DNA of 64,000 bases from Solilutibacter tolerans (lineage in GTDB: Bacteria; Pseudomonadota; Gammaproteobacteria; Xanthomonadales; Xanthomonadaceae): NCBI RefSeq assembly GCF_900155935.1, contig NZ_FTLW01000006.1, positions 1 through 64,000 on the forward strand, given 5' to 3'. Below the pieces are notes generated by a model. It was not told where the DNA came from and did no database searches. It saw only the letters and a list, made by a program, of their open reading frames with translations. Of the stretch, positions 20,134-29,166 are shown piece by piece. A program made the translations under genes and the position numbers. Position 1 is the first letter of the stretch. Each line of letters opens with the position of its first letter.

Positions 20134-20682
20134 ATGGCCGAAGAGACCCAGACCGCCACCGCCCCCAGCTTTGCCGCCACACGCGGCACCCGTCCGACCA
20201 CGGGCAAGTGGATCTTGCTCGCGATCGGCGTCTTGCTGGTCACCTTGATCACGATGTTGCTGGTGGCGGGGCGCGATGCCCTGGCCGCCGATGCACGCAC
20301 ACGCCCCTTGGCCGAACGCAGCTGCGCCTGGCTCGGCTGCACGATCCCGGCGTGGCAGGACATGCGCGCCTTCCACATGCTGGAGCACGACATGCACGCC
20401 GACCCCGCCATCCCCGGCGGCCTGCGCGTACAGGCCGGCTTCCGCAACGAGGCGCCCTGGCCGCAAGCGTGGCCCGACTTGGTGCTGACCTTATCGGATG
20501 CCAACGGGCAAGCTCTGGCGCGTCGTGCGCTCGCCCCCGCCGATTACCTGGACGGTCAGCATCCGGCGCTGATCGGCGCAGGCCAGACCGCCAGCGTGCA
20601 GTTCACCGTACGCGAGCCGGCGCGCGCCGCCGTCGCTTTCAACTTCAGCTTCCAGCCGCACGCTGCCGCAACGCCGCGCTGA
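20134..20682 (+). CDS. DUF3426-domain membrane protein
   Basis: 182 residues. One transmembrane helix lies at about 26-48 ([21 protein letters not shown]). It is followed by the DUF3426 domain with [14 protein letters not shown], a short conserved segment, and the extracytoplasmic beta-rich part ([19 protein letters not shown]). Family members often carry an MJ0042-type zinc ribbon at the N-terminus; none is present here, where the protein begins with a short TxxAPS tail. Function is unknown. It lies between prmA and fis. Confidence 0.8.
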   Translation: MAEETQTATAPSFAATRGTRPTTGKWILLAIGVLLVTLITMLLVAGRDALAADARTRPLAERSCAWLGCTIPAWQDMRAFHMLEHDMHADPAIPGGLRVQAGFRNEAPWPQAWPDLVLTLSDANGQALARRALAPADYLDGQHPALIGAGQTASVQFTVREPARAAVAFNFSFQPHAAATPR

Positions 20683-20776
20683 TCCACCCATTCAGCGCAT
20701 CGGCGTCCGGCACGCGCTAGAATGCCTGCCCGCTCGCGTGTCCGTTCGTAGCGGAAGTCTGGGGAAGATCAAGCTC

Positions 20777-21028
20777 GTGTCGAATCGTCAAACCACATCG
20801 CACACGCCATTGCGTGAGCATGTCTCACACTCCGTCCGCCGCTACCTGGGTGACCTGGATGGCTGTGGCACCAACAATTTGCACGATGTCGTGATGCGCG
20901 AAGTCGAAATCCCATTGTTCGTCGAAGTGTTGAACCACTGCGAAGGCAACCAGAGCCGCGCCGCGGACTTGCTGGGCATCCATCGCGCCACCTTGCGCCG
21001 CAAATTGCGCGATTACGGCATCGCCTAA
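20777..21028 (+). CDS. fis: DNA-binding protein Fis
   Basis: 83 residues from GTG 20777, which has GGGGAAG upstream at good spacing. An earlier GTG at 20738 would add 13 residues. The C-terminal helix-turn-helix is nearly canonical: [20 protein letters not shown], then [14 protein letters not shown]. The preceding [10 protein letters not shown] segment is the dimerisation part. Fis is a nucleoid protein that bends DNA and boosts transcription during fast growth. It lies upstream of purH, as in related genomes. Confidence 0.94.
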   Translation: MSNRQTTSHTPLREHVSHSVRRYLGDLDGCGTNNLHDVVMREVEIPLFVEVLNHCEGNQSRAADLLGIHRATLRRKLRDYGIA

Positions 21029-21062
21029 GCCCGTCCCTGCGGGTGCCGGGATAAGCGCGGCT

Positions 21063-21068
21063 TATAAT
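21063..21068 (+). promoter_or_regulatory. Probable -10 box of purH
   Basis: TATAAT is a perfect -10 hexamer, 31 bases before the purH start. A matching -35 hexamer at the usual distance is poor, so the promoter call is tentative. Confidence 0.4.
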
Positions 21069-21098
21069 TTGCGGCTCCTCCCGCAACAGCCCATCCCC

Positions 21099-22688
21099 AT
21101 GTCCTTGCAGCCTGTCTTCGGCAACACCCGCCGCGTTCGTCGCGCGCTCCTTTCCGTTTCCGACAAGACTGGCCTGGTCGCGCTGGCGCAGGCGCTGGCC
21201 GCGCAAGGCGTGACGCTGATTTCCACCGGCGGCACTGCGAAGGCGCTGCGCGAGGCAGGCCTGGCCGTGCAGGACGTCAGCGACGTCACTGGCTTCCCGG
21301 AAATGATGGATGGCCGGGTCAAGACCCTGCATCCCAAGGTGCATGGCGGCCTGCTGGGTCGCGCAGGTTTGGATGATGCCGTGATGGCCGAACACGACAT
21401 CGAGGCCATCGACCTCTTGGTGCTCAACCTGTACCCGTTCGAAGCGGTGTCGAAGAAACCCGGCGTCACCTTCGACGAGTTGATCGAAAACATCGATATC
21501 GGCGGCCCCGCGATGTTGCGTTCGGCGGCCAAGAATTTCGCCCGCGTCGCCGTCGCCACTGATCCGGCGCAGTACGAAGCGCTCATCGATGAAATGAAAT
21601 CGAACGACGGCGCACTTGGCGGCAAGACACGTTGGCAGCTCTCGGTCGCTGCGTTCAACAATGTCGCGCAATACGATGCGCGCATCAGCGACCTGCTGTC
21701 CTCGCTGGGCGAAGGGGTAGAGGTCGCAACCTTCCCCGCGCAAAGCAACGGCAACTTCGTCAAGGTGATGGATCTTCGCTACGGCGAAAACCCGCACCAG
21801 CAAGGCGCGTTCTACCGCGACCTGCAGCCGGCCGCCGGCTCGCTCGCCACCTTCACTCAATTGCAAGGCAAGGAACTCAGTTTCAACAACCTGGCCGATG
21901 CCGATGCCGCGTGGGAATGCGTGCGCCAGTTCGATGCGCCGGCCTGCGTGATCGTCAAGCACGCCAATCCCTGCGGCGTCGCCGTAGGTGTGGCACCCGG
22001 CGATGCGTATGAGCTGGCCTACGCGACCGACCCCACCTCTGCCTTCGGCGGCATCATCGCGTTCAACACCAAGCTGGATGCCGCGACGGCCAAGACGATT
22101 CTGGATCGCCAGTTCGTCGAAGTGTTGATTGCGCCCGATTACGACGAAGCCGCCATTGAATACGCCAAGAAGAAAGCCAATGTCCGCGTGCTGCGCATCC
22201 CGATGGCGCCGCGCAGCAGCGGCTTCATCGACGTCAAACGAGTGGGCTCGGGCCTGTTGATGCAAACCGCGGATGACCGCGAAGTGACGCGCGAAGAGTT
22301 GAAGGTGGTGAGCCAACTCGCTCCGACCGACAAACAGATGGATGACCTTTTGTTTGCGTGGCGCGTGGCCAAGTTCGTCAAGTCGAATGCGATCGTCTAC
22401 GCCAAGGATCACCGCACGATCGGTATCGGCGCGGGGCAGATGTCGCGCGTAGTGAGCGCGAAGATCGCCGGGTTGAAGGCCGACGAAGCGGGCTTGATCG
22501 TGCCGGGCTCGGTGATGGCGAGTGACGCCTTCTTCCCGTTCCGTGACGGCATCGATGCCGCGGCCGAAGCCGGCATCAAGGCGGTGATCCAGCCGGGCGG
22601 CTCGATGCGCGACAACGAAGTCATCGCGGCGGCTGACGAGCATGGCCTGGCGATGGTGTTCACCGGGATTCGACACTTCCGTCATTGA
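21099..22688 (+). CDS. purH: Bifunctional AICAR formyltransferase/IMP cyclohydrolase
   Basis: 529 residues. The N-terminal IMP cyclohydrolase (MGS-like) domain has [25 protein letters not shown] and [15 protein letters not shown]. The AICAR transformylase domain has [27 protein letters not shown] and the C-terminal [12 protein letters not shown] and IRHFRH. It performs the last two steps of de novo purine synthesis. ATG 21099 is the family start. In E. coli purH and purD form one operon; here two unrelated genes lie between them. Confidence 0.97.
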   Translation: MSLQPVFGNTRRVRRALLSVSDKTGLVALAQALAAQGVTLISTGGTAKALREAGLAVQDVSDVTGFPEMMDGRVKTLHPKVHGGLLGRAGLDDAVMAEHDIEAIDLLVLNLYPFEAVSKKPGVTFDELIENIDIGGPAMLRSAAKNFARVAVATDPAQYEALIDEMKSNDGALGGKTRWQLSVAAFNNVAQYDARISDLLSSLGEGVEVATFPAQSNGNFVKVMDLRYGENPHQQGAFYRDLQPAAGSLATFTQLQGKELSFNNLADADAAWECVRQFDAPACVIVKHANPCGVAVGVAPGDAYELAYATDPTSAFGGIIAFNTKLDAATAKTILDRQFVEVLIAPDYDEAAIEYAKKKANVRVLRIPMAPRSSGFIDVKRVGSGLLMQTADDREVTREELKVVSQLAPTDKQMDDLLFAWRVAKFVKSNAIVYAKDHRTIGIGAGQMSRVVSAKIAGLKADEAGLIVPGSVMASDAFFPFRDGIDAAAEAGIKAVIQPGGSMRDNEVIAAADEHGLAMVFTGIRHFRH

Positions 22689-22732
22689 GCCCGCAGTAGG
22701 GTGGACGCATCCGACCTGACAAGGACTCGTCC

Positions 22733-23629
22733 ATGAAGCGCATCCTGCCCCCCGTCGTCGGCCTGTTGGCCTGTGCCCTCATCGCCGCCTGCCAGCCGCA
22801 GGCGGACGGTCAGGCGACAGCCCAGCCCGCAGCCACATCCAACACGACATCGACCACGTCATCCGCGCCCACGGCGGTGGATAACGTCGCGCTGGATGGC
22901 TTCCTTGCCGCCGTGTACGGCCACGGCGCATCACGCACCAGGCCGTGGGTACACGCCCCGCTGCAGGCCAGTTTCCGCGACACCGAAACCGAGGCCAACG
23001 CACCGGAAAACGTCACCCGCCAGTTGTGCGCGGATGAAAGCGTCATCCAGGGCGGCCAGCCAGCACGCCTCATCGCCATCTGCGGACAACCCGAAGACTA
23101 CGGCCACCCCACGCCGGGCCTGACCGATTTCTTCCTGCTGCGCATGCAAGACGGCAAGGCCGTGGCCGCGGCGCAACAACATCTGCAGGAATACGGCAGC
23201 ATGGGCAACCCGGGCGAGGTCAAGGCGATGCAGCTCGGTGCTGATCTCTGGGGCTTCGTGGTGCGTTCCTCCTTCAGCAACATGGGTTACACCGCGTCCA
23301 CCTGGGGCTTAGTGCTACCGAAGGATGGCGGCTTTCACGATGCGGGCTTCTTCCGCAGCCACATCGACAACCTGGGCTTGGTGGAAGGTTGCGATGACGC
23401 GTCGCAACCGTGCACCGCTCCGAAGGCCTTCAACATCAATTTCGCGCTCGACACCGACCGCAGCAATCCGACCGCCGCGCATTGGCCGCTGGTCGTGACC
23501 GAGAGCGGGCCGGCCTGTGGAAAGCCGGCCAGCGCGACGCACCGCGTGTTGCTGGATGCCGCGACGATGCGCTACCAGGTGCCCAACATCCTCAAGCGCG
23601 AAACCTGCAAAGACGACTGGACCGATTGA
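22733..23629 (+). CDS. Lipoprotein of unknown function
   Basis: 298 residues starting MKRILPPVVGLLACALIAAC, a signal peptide with lipobox (LIAAC, then Q). A Thr/Ser/Pro-rich linker (about 25-45) precedes a globular part with about six cysteines (for example RQLCADES, IAICGQPED, VEGCDDASQPCTAP), suggesting disulfides in the periplasm. I do not recognise a family. It lies 44 bases after purH, and its stop is 14 bases from the convergent agcS gene. Confidence 0.75.
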   Translation: MKRILPPVVGLLACALIAACQPQADGQATAQPAATSNTTSTTSSAPTAVDNVALDGFLAAVYGHGASRTRPWVHAPLQASFRDTETEANAPENVTRQLCADESVIQGGQPARLIAICGQPEDYGHPTPGLTDFFLLRMQDGKAVAAAQQHLQEYGSMGNPGEVKAMQLGADLWGFVVRSSFSNMGYTASTWGLVLPKDGGFHDAGFFRSHIDNLGLVEGCDDASQPCTAPKAFNINFALDTDRSNPTAAHWPLVVTESGPACGKPASATHRVLLDAATMRYQVPNILKRETCKDDWTD

Positions 23630-23643
23630 TCGGCTTCGCGGCG

Positions 23644-25101
23644 TCAGGATTTGCCCGCGCCCGGGGCCGGCCGCCAAATCGTCTCGTCGATGCGACCCGC
23701 CAACTCGGGATAATCCGTCGCGTCCAAGCTTGGTGATTTACCGGCGCGCAATTGCGCGTCGTAATCACGCGTCAGCTTGAAGACCACGCCCGAGAGCAAC
23801 ACGATCGCGCCCAGATTGATCAACGCCATCAGTCCCATCGCGGCATCGGCCGTGTCCCAGACCAAGCCGACTTTCGTCAGCGCGCCCCAGGCCACCATCG
23901 CCAGACAGGCCAAACGCATCGCGATAAATGCCACACGCCCACCGCGCAGAAACGTCACCGACGATTCCGCATACGCGTAATTGCCCACGATCGACGTCAG
24001 CGCAAAAAACAGCAACGCAATGGCGACGAATTGTGCACCCCAGCTACCGAAGTGCGTGGCCATCGCCGTCTGTGTCAGTGCGATGCCTTCCGTCGTCTGG
24101 CCCATCGCGCCGGACAGCAAGATCATCAAGGCCGTCGCGGTGCACACCAGCAAGGTATCGACGAAGACACCGAACGCCTGCACCAGCCCTTGGCTGCAGG
24201 GGTGATGCGGCACCGGCGTCGCTGCCGCGGCGATGTTCGGCGCACTGCCCATGCCGGCCTCGTTGGAAAACAAGCCGCGCTTCACGCCGTTGAGCAAGGC
24301 CGCCGACAAACCGCCGACCACACCGCCAGCCGCCGGTGCAATGCCGAACGCACTCTCGACGATCAACCGCAACATCGCCGGCACTTGCCCAATGTTCGTC
24401 ACCACTACGTACGCCGCCAACAGCAGGTACGCGATCGCCATGAATGGCACCACCGCCACCGCGAATCGCGCAACCATGCGCAGGCCGCCAAAGATGATCG
24501 CCCCGGCGACCACCACCAATGCAATCGCGCTGGTCATCGGCGGCACGTCGAAGGCTTCCTGCATCGCGCCCGCAATCGAGTTGGCCTGCACCGCGTTGAA
24601 CACCAACCCAAACGCGATGATCAGGCACACCGAGAACGCCATGCCCCAGCCGCGCGTGCCCAAACCCTTCCACAGATAGAACGCAGGCCCGCCGCGATAC
24701 TGGCCGTCTTCGTCCTTGATCTTGTAGAGCTGCGCCAATGCGCTTTCCGCATACGCCGTCGCCATGCCGAGGAATGCGATCACCCACATCCAGAAAATCG
24801 CCCCCGCGCCACCCATGCCCAGCGCGATCGCCACACCCACCAGATTGCCGGTACCGATGCGCGAGGCAAGGCTGGTTGCCAACGCCTCCAGCGGCGAAAT
24901 GCCCGCCTTGTCCTCATGCCCGCTGGCGAAAATCACCCGCCACATCTGCGGAAAACGTCGAAGCTGCACAAACCCGGTGCGCACGCTGAAATACAAACCC
25001 ACCAGCGGCAACAGGCCCACCAGCAGGTAATTCCAGATCACGCCATTGATGGCGGATACCAGCTGGGCAAGAGGTGCTTCGATCATCAAGGTCAATGGCA
25101 T
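23644..25101 (-). CDS. Sodium:alanine symporter family transporter (AGCS)
   Basis: 485 residues with about 10-11 transmembrane helices. Signature segments include YFSVRTGFVQLRRFPQMW and TSLASRIGTGNLVGVAIALG, the AGCS family motif near the sodium and substrate site, plus FRGGPAFY-like RGGPAFYLWKGLG and FSNEAGMGSAPNIAAAA. It imports alanine or glycine with sodium. The start is ATG 25101 (ATG 25086 is possible). Tail-to-tail with the lipoprotein gene and head-to-head with purD, so it is an independent unit. Confidence 0.92.
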   Translation of the reverse strand: MPLTLMIEAPLAQLVSAINGVIWNYLLVGLLPLVGLYFSVRTGFVQLRRFPQMWRVIFASGHEDKAGISPLEALATSLASRIGTGNLVGVAIALGMGGAGAIFWMWVIAFLGMATAYAESALAQLYKIKDEDGQYRGGPAFYLWKGLGTRGWGMAFSVCLIIAFGLVFNAVQANSIAGAMQEAFDVPPMTSAIALVVVAGAIIFGGLRMVARFAVAVVPFMAIAYLLLAAYVVVTNIGQVPAMLRLIVESAFGIAPAAGGVVGGLSAALLNGVKRGLFSNEAGMGSAPNIAAAATPVPHHPCSQGLVQAFGVFVDTLLVCTATALMILLSGAMGQTTEGIALTQTAMATHFGSWGAQFVAIALLFFALTSIVGNYAYAESSVTFLRGGRVAFIAMRLACLAMVAWGALTKVGLVWDTADAAMGLMALINLGAIVLLSGVVFKLTRDYDAQLRAGKSPSLDATDYPELAGRIDETIWRPAPGAGKS

Positions 25102-25201
25102 GCGCTGCGTTTTTCCCGTGTTTTCAAGCGCACCAGCCTAACATTCGGCCCGACTGGCCCTGTCCTCGTACACTATGGCTCCCGTAGAAAGGAATGCAGG
25201 C

Positions 25202-26485
25202 ATGAAGCTGTTGGTGATCGGCTCGGGTGGCCGCGAACACGCGCTGGCGTGGAAACTGGCCCGCTCATCGCGCGTCGATGAAGTCATCGTCGCCCCGGGC
25301 AATGCCGGCACCGCGCGCGAGCCGAAATGCCGCAACGTCGCCATCAACGCCACTGATATCGACGGCCTCATCAACCTGGTGCGCGAAGAAGGCATCGATG
25401 TCACCGTGGTCGGCCCCGAAGCGCCGCTGGTCGCGGGCGTGGTCGATCGCTTCCGCAGCGAGGGCCTGCGCATCTTTGGCCCCACCGCCGCCGCCGCGCA
25501 ACTGGAAGGCAGCAAAGCCTACGCGAAGGATTTCCTGGCCCGCCACGGCATCCCCACCGCGCATTACGCCGTGCATGAAGATGTCGATGTCGCGCTGGCC
25601 GACGTTCGCGCCAAAGGTGCGCCCATCGTCATCAAGGCCGATGGCTTGGCCGCGGGCAAAGGCGTGATCGTCGCGATGACGCTGGCGGAGGCCGAAGCCG
25701 CCGTGCGCGACATGCTGGCGGGCAACGCCTTCGGTGCTGCAGGCAGCCGCGTGGTGGTTGAAGAATTTTTGGAGGGCGAAGAAGCCAGCTTCATCTCCAT
25801 GGTCGATGGAAAAACCGCGCTACCGATGGCGACCTCGCAAGACCACAAACGCGTGGGTGATGGCGACACCGGCCCCAACACCGGCGGCATGGGCGCGTAC
25901 TCGCCCGCGCCCGTCGTTACCGCCGAGGTGCACGCGCGCGTGATGCGCGACGTGGTCAACCCGACCGTCGCCGGCATGATTGCGGACGGCATTCCGTTCA
26001 CCGGCTTCCTCTATGCGGGCCTGATGATCGACCAGAACGGCGCACCGAAAGTGATCGAATTCAACGTGCGCTTTGGTGACCCGGAAACGCAGCCGGTGAT
26101 GCTGCGCCTCGATAGTGATCTATTGGACTTGGTCGAGGCCGCCATCGATGGGCGTCTGGATCAAACCCAAGCCCATTGGAACCCGCAGTGCTCGCTCGGC
26201 GTGGTGATGGCCGCGCAGAACTATCCCAACACCCCGCGCACCGGCGATGTGATTCATGGACTGGATGCTGCATTGCCTGCGGATAGCAAAGTCTTCCACG
26301 CCGGCACCGGCTTTGACGGCGAAGGCAATGTCGTCACCAGTGGCGGCCGCGTGCTGTGTGCCTGCGCGCTCGGCAACAACGTGGCAGAAGCCCAGCGCGC
26401 GGCGTATGCAGCGGTGGACAAGATCAGTTGGGAAGGTGAGTTTCACCGCTCGGATATCGGGTGGCGGGCGGTGGGGCGCCCCTGA
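25202..26485 (+). CDS. purD: Phosphoribosylamine-glycine ligase
   Basis: 427 residues. KLLVIGSGGREHALAWKL is the N-terminal motif. The ATP-grasp part follows with VVGPEAPLVAGVVD, SQDHKRVGDGDTGPNTGGMG and NVRFGDPETQPVM. It is the second step of purine synthesis. The open frame extends nine codons upstream, but ATG 25202 with AAAGGAATG upstream fits the family. It converges on the restriction genes after 28 bases. Confidence 0.97.
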   Translation: MKLLVIGSGGREHALAWKLARSSRVDEVIVAPGNAGTAREPKCRNVAINATDIDGLINLVREEGIDVTVVGPEAPLVAGVVDRFRSEGLRIFGPTAAAAQLEGSKAYAKDFLARHGIPTAHYAVHEDVDVALADVRAKGAPIVIKADGLAAGKGVIVAMTLAEAEAAVRDMLAGNAFGAAGSRVVVEEFLEGEEASFISMVDGKTALPMATSQDHKRVGDGDTGPNTGGMGAYSPAPVVTAEVHARVMRDVVNPTVAGMIADGIPFTGFLYAGLMIDQNGAPKVIEFNVRFGDPETQPVMLRLDSDLLDLVEAAIDGRLDQTQAHWNPQCSLGVVMAAQNYPNTPRTGDVIHGLDAALPADSKVFHAGTGFDGEGNVVTSGGRVLCACALGNNVAEAQRAAYAAVDKISWEGEFHRSDIGWRAVGRP

Positions 26486-26513
26486 CCTCATTCGTATAAC
26501 CCGAAGAGGGTCT

Positions 26514-29162
26514 CTACTTCTTTGAGATCGCATGCGCAATCTGTTGGTCAATGTCGCGTCCTTCTTCGTCCTTGTCCCGCGGCATAAGGTAGATACCGTT
26601 CGGGTACTTGCGTGCCCACAGTTCGCCCACGGCACGCTTGGCGACATTCTTCGGGTGGTCGTAGCGGTCATCGCCCTTGTACTCGATCACGAAAATGCGA
26701 CCATCCTTCAACTTCGCAATGAAGTCGGGATAGGTGGAGCCGGTCGCGGTCGGGAGCCGGAACTGCGTCGGGTGGGCCAAGTTGCGTACCCACACCTCCA
26801 CGTCGCCATTGCGTTCGATGGCCGTCGCGCAGCGGTACTCCTCAGCTAGTTCGCCGTCCTTGCGGCGATACGGCAAGTCTCCCGGCACCTCGTAGTAGTG
26901 CTTCGGCCATTCCATCGGTGCCGGACATGGCGACCGCATGGGATAGGCCAGGTTCGAGAACTTGAACACCACCGACGGATCGACGACAACTTCTTCCAAC
27001 GCGAACAGGCGCTGGTGCGCCTGGTTGCCGCGCTTGGTCCTTGCTTCGCCTAGCAGGCCCAGCAAGCGGCGCGCGATGATGAATCTCCCGCGCACCAGTT
27101 GGCCCAGGCTGTATCCCTTGTGCTTCAACGGTGCGATGGCCTGCGCGATCCATTCGATCATCGCTTCGTGGCGCACGTCGTTTTGGACGACCTTGCCTTC
27201 CAGCCACACCAGCAGGTCGGCTTCTTCCCAGTCTCCGGTCAAGCCGGACAGGTACTCGGCCTGTGGCTCCTGAACCATGTTCATCTTCACCGCCTTCTCG
27301 CCGATGTCGATTTCCCAGGTCTGCGTGCGCGTATCGAAGGTCAGCGTATCCAGCGTGCCCGCCGCATCCGGATTCCAGAATCCGTCCTCCACCAGCAGAT
27401 CGTTCTCGACCGGCACCACGCGGTCGCCGAACTTGATCGACAACTGCGGCACCTCGAAATTCACGCCCTTCTGCGCGGGCGTTTCGCGCAGTTTGGCGCG
27501 TGTGTTGTGCTGTTCCAGCGAGGTGCGAACTTGCTCCTTGGCCTTGCCCGTGAACACTTTGGCGATGGCCTCGACGCTCTCCGGTTGGATCGCGCCCCTG
27601 ACCTCCACTTCGAACTTGCCTTCTTCTTCGGCTGGCTTGATCGTGATGTTGCACAGGTCGCCTGCCGGTACGTTCGCTAGGTCCGGCTTCTTCGTTGCCG
27701 TGAACCGCACCGTTTCGACTTTCAGCGCCGGGTGCTCGCCACCGCCGGGGATCAGTGCGGACTGGACAGGCAGGTTCTGCGCGGCTTCCAGTCGCGAGAA
27801 GCCCATGCTTTCCAGGTGGTCGGTGAACTCGACCGCCTTTGCGCCGAAGTAGGGCGAGACGACATGCGCGTAAGCCTTGTTCAGAGCCGCCTGGTCGCGT
27901 GTGCGCGCGTAGGGCATGCGCAGCACGCGACCCAGCAACTGCTCGATGGCGGTCGCGGATTTCGTGCCCGACACAGAGCACAGCACATAGGCGAACGAGC
28001 AGTCCCAGCCCTCTTTCAGCGCCTCCATCGTGATGATGACGCGCACAGGGCAGTCCTCCGCGAACAGGTCGATCCCGTCCAGTTCGCGCTGGTCGCCGGT
28101 GGCGATCTTCACCCAGTCCTTGTCGATCCGTTCGCCGTCTTCACCGGTCAGGTGCTCGTAGATGGTTTCGACCGTGGCTTCGCCGCCCTTGTGCTCGGCC
28201 TGGATCAGCAGGATCGGGCGAATGTAGTCGGCTTCCTTCTTCGCGATCTCTTCCAGTTCCTGCCGGCGCAGCAGCGCATGGCGCAGGGCCACGTCCCAGC
28301 CGTCCAGGTGCTCTTCCAGCAGCACCGGCAACTTGATCATGTCCTCCGCGAACAACTGCGAGGCCGACACGCGCACCAGCACATTGCTGGTGGCCATGTC
28401 CGGCGTGGCGGTCAGTTCGATGATGGCGCTGGGTGCCAGGCGTTCGTACACGATGCCGGACAGGTCGCTGGTCGCGTTGTGCGCCTCGTCGGTAATCACC
28501 AGCGGGCGGTGGAGCCGCAGCAGGTTGGCAAACGAGAAGCGCGGCCCCTTGCCGTCCTCCGTCTGTTCCAGGTCCGGCAGCGGTGCGTCCTTCGGCAGGG
28601 CGATGAAGTGCGGTTCCAGCGCCTCCTTGTGGGCGTAGAAATCGCGGATATCAATGTCGTGGACGCGCGCCGCCGCCATCGTCGCGACGACGACACAGGT
28701 GCGCGTTGCCAGTTCCTGCGGCGTCAGTTGCTCGATATCGTCGCTGTCCAGCACCGACACCTGGCCACCGAAGGCGGCATCAAGTTCCAGGCGGTAGGCG
28801 TGGCGGCGATTCTTGAACGCGTCCAGGGTCTGTTGCTTGATCGTGCGGCTGGGCACCAGCCACACCACCAGCGGGCGGTCTCGTTCCAGCCAGTTGTCCG
28901 CCGCGCAACGGATGAAATGCGCGCCCATCAGGGTTTTGCCGCCGCCGGTGGGAATACGGATCGCCACATACGGCACGCCGCGCAGGCTGGGCAGTTCCGC
29001 GCCGTCCTTGTCGCGCAGGGTGCGGTAGTCCGGCACCAGCATGGTCTTGGCGTCCGGGTGCGCGTGCGCGGCGAACGCCTCGGCAATGCCATCCGTGCGC
29101 GCAGCGCGCAGGAAGTCGGCCAGCCGCGCAAGGGATTTTTCCTGGTAGTCCTTCAAGTCCAT
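26514..29162 (-). CDS. Type III restriction endonuclease, Res subunit
   Basis: 882 residues. Superfamily 2 helicase motifs: Walker A PTGGGKT at 71-77 and DEAH at 225-228 (ITDEAHNAT). The helicase C half has GWDCSFAYVLCSV and EQLLGRVLRMPYA. The C-terminal nuclease domain shows the PD-ExK pattern TYPDFIAKLKDGRIFVIEYKG at about 815-835. It cuts DNA together with the Mod subunit after ATP-driven sliding from unmethylated sites. It starts four bases after the mod stop, so translation is probably coupled. All motifs look intact. Confidence 0.9.
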   Translation of the reverse strand: MDLKDYQEKSLARLADFLRAARTDGIAEAFAAHAHPDAKTMLVPDYRTLRDKDGAELPSLRGVPYVAIRIPTGGGKTLMGAHFIRCAADNWLERDRPLVVWLVPSRTIKQQTLDAFKNRRHAYRLELDAAFGGQVSVLDSDDIEQLTPQELATRTCVVVATMAAARVHDIDIRDFYAHKEALEPHFIALPKDAPLPDLEQTEDGKGPRFSFANLLRLHRPLVITDEAHNATSDLSGIVYERLAPSAIIELTATPDMATSNVLVRVSASQLFAEDMIKLPVLLEEHLDGWDVALRHALLRRQELEEIAKKEADYIRPILLIQAEHKGGEATVETIYEHLTGEDGERIDKDWVKIATGDQRELDGIDLFAEDCPVRVIITMEALKEGWDCSFAYVLCSVSGTKSATAIEQLLGRVLRMPYARTRDQAALNKAYAHVVSPYFGAKAVEFTDHLESMGFSRLEAAQNLPVQSALIPGGGEHPALKVETVRFTATKKPDLANVPAGDLCNITIKPAEEEGKFEVEVRGAIQPESVEAIAKVFTGKAKEQVRTSLEQHNTRAKLRETPAQKGVNFEVPQLSIKFGDRVVPVENDLLVEDGFWNPDAAGTLDTLTFDTRTQTWEIDIGEKAVKMNMVQEPQAEYLSGLTGDWEEADLLVWLEGKVVQNDVRHEAMIEWIAQAIAPLKHKGYSLGQLVRGRFIIARRLLGLLGEARTKRGNQAHQRLFALEEVVVDPSVVFKFSNLAYPMRSPCPAPMEWPKHYYEVPGDLPYRRKDGELAEEYRCATAIERNGDVEVWVRNLAHPTQFRLPTATGSTYPDFIAKLKDGRIFVIEYKGDDRYDHPKNVAKRAVGELWARKYPNGIYLMPRDKDEEGRDIDQQIAHAISKK

Positions 29163-29166
29163 GCCA

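Noticed and set aside
23752-25281. A 509-codon frame antisense to the AGCS transporter
   Set aside because: Arg/His/Gln-rich shadow of a clear membrane protein gene.
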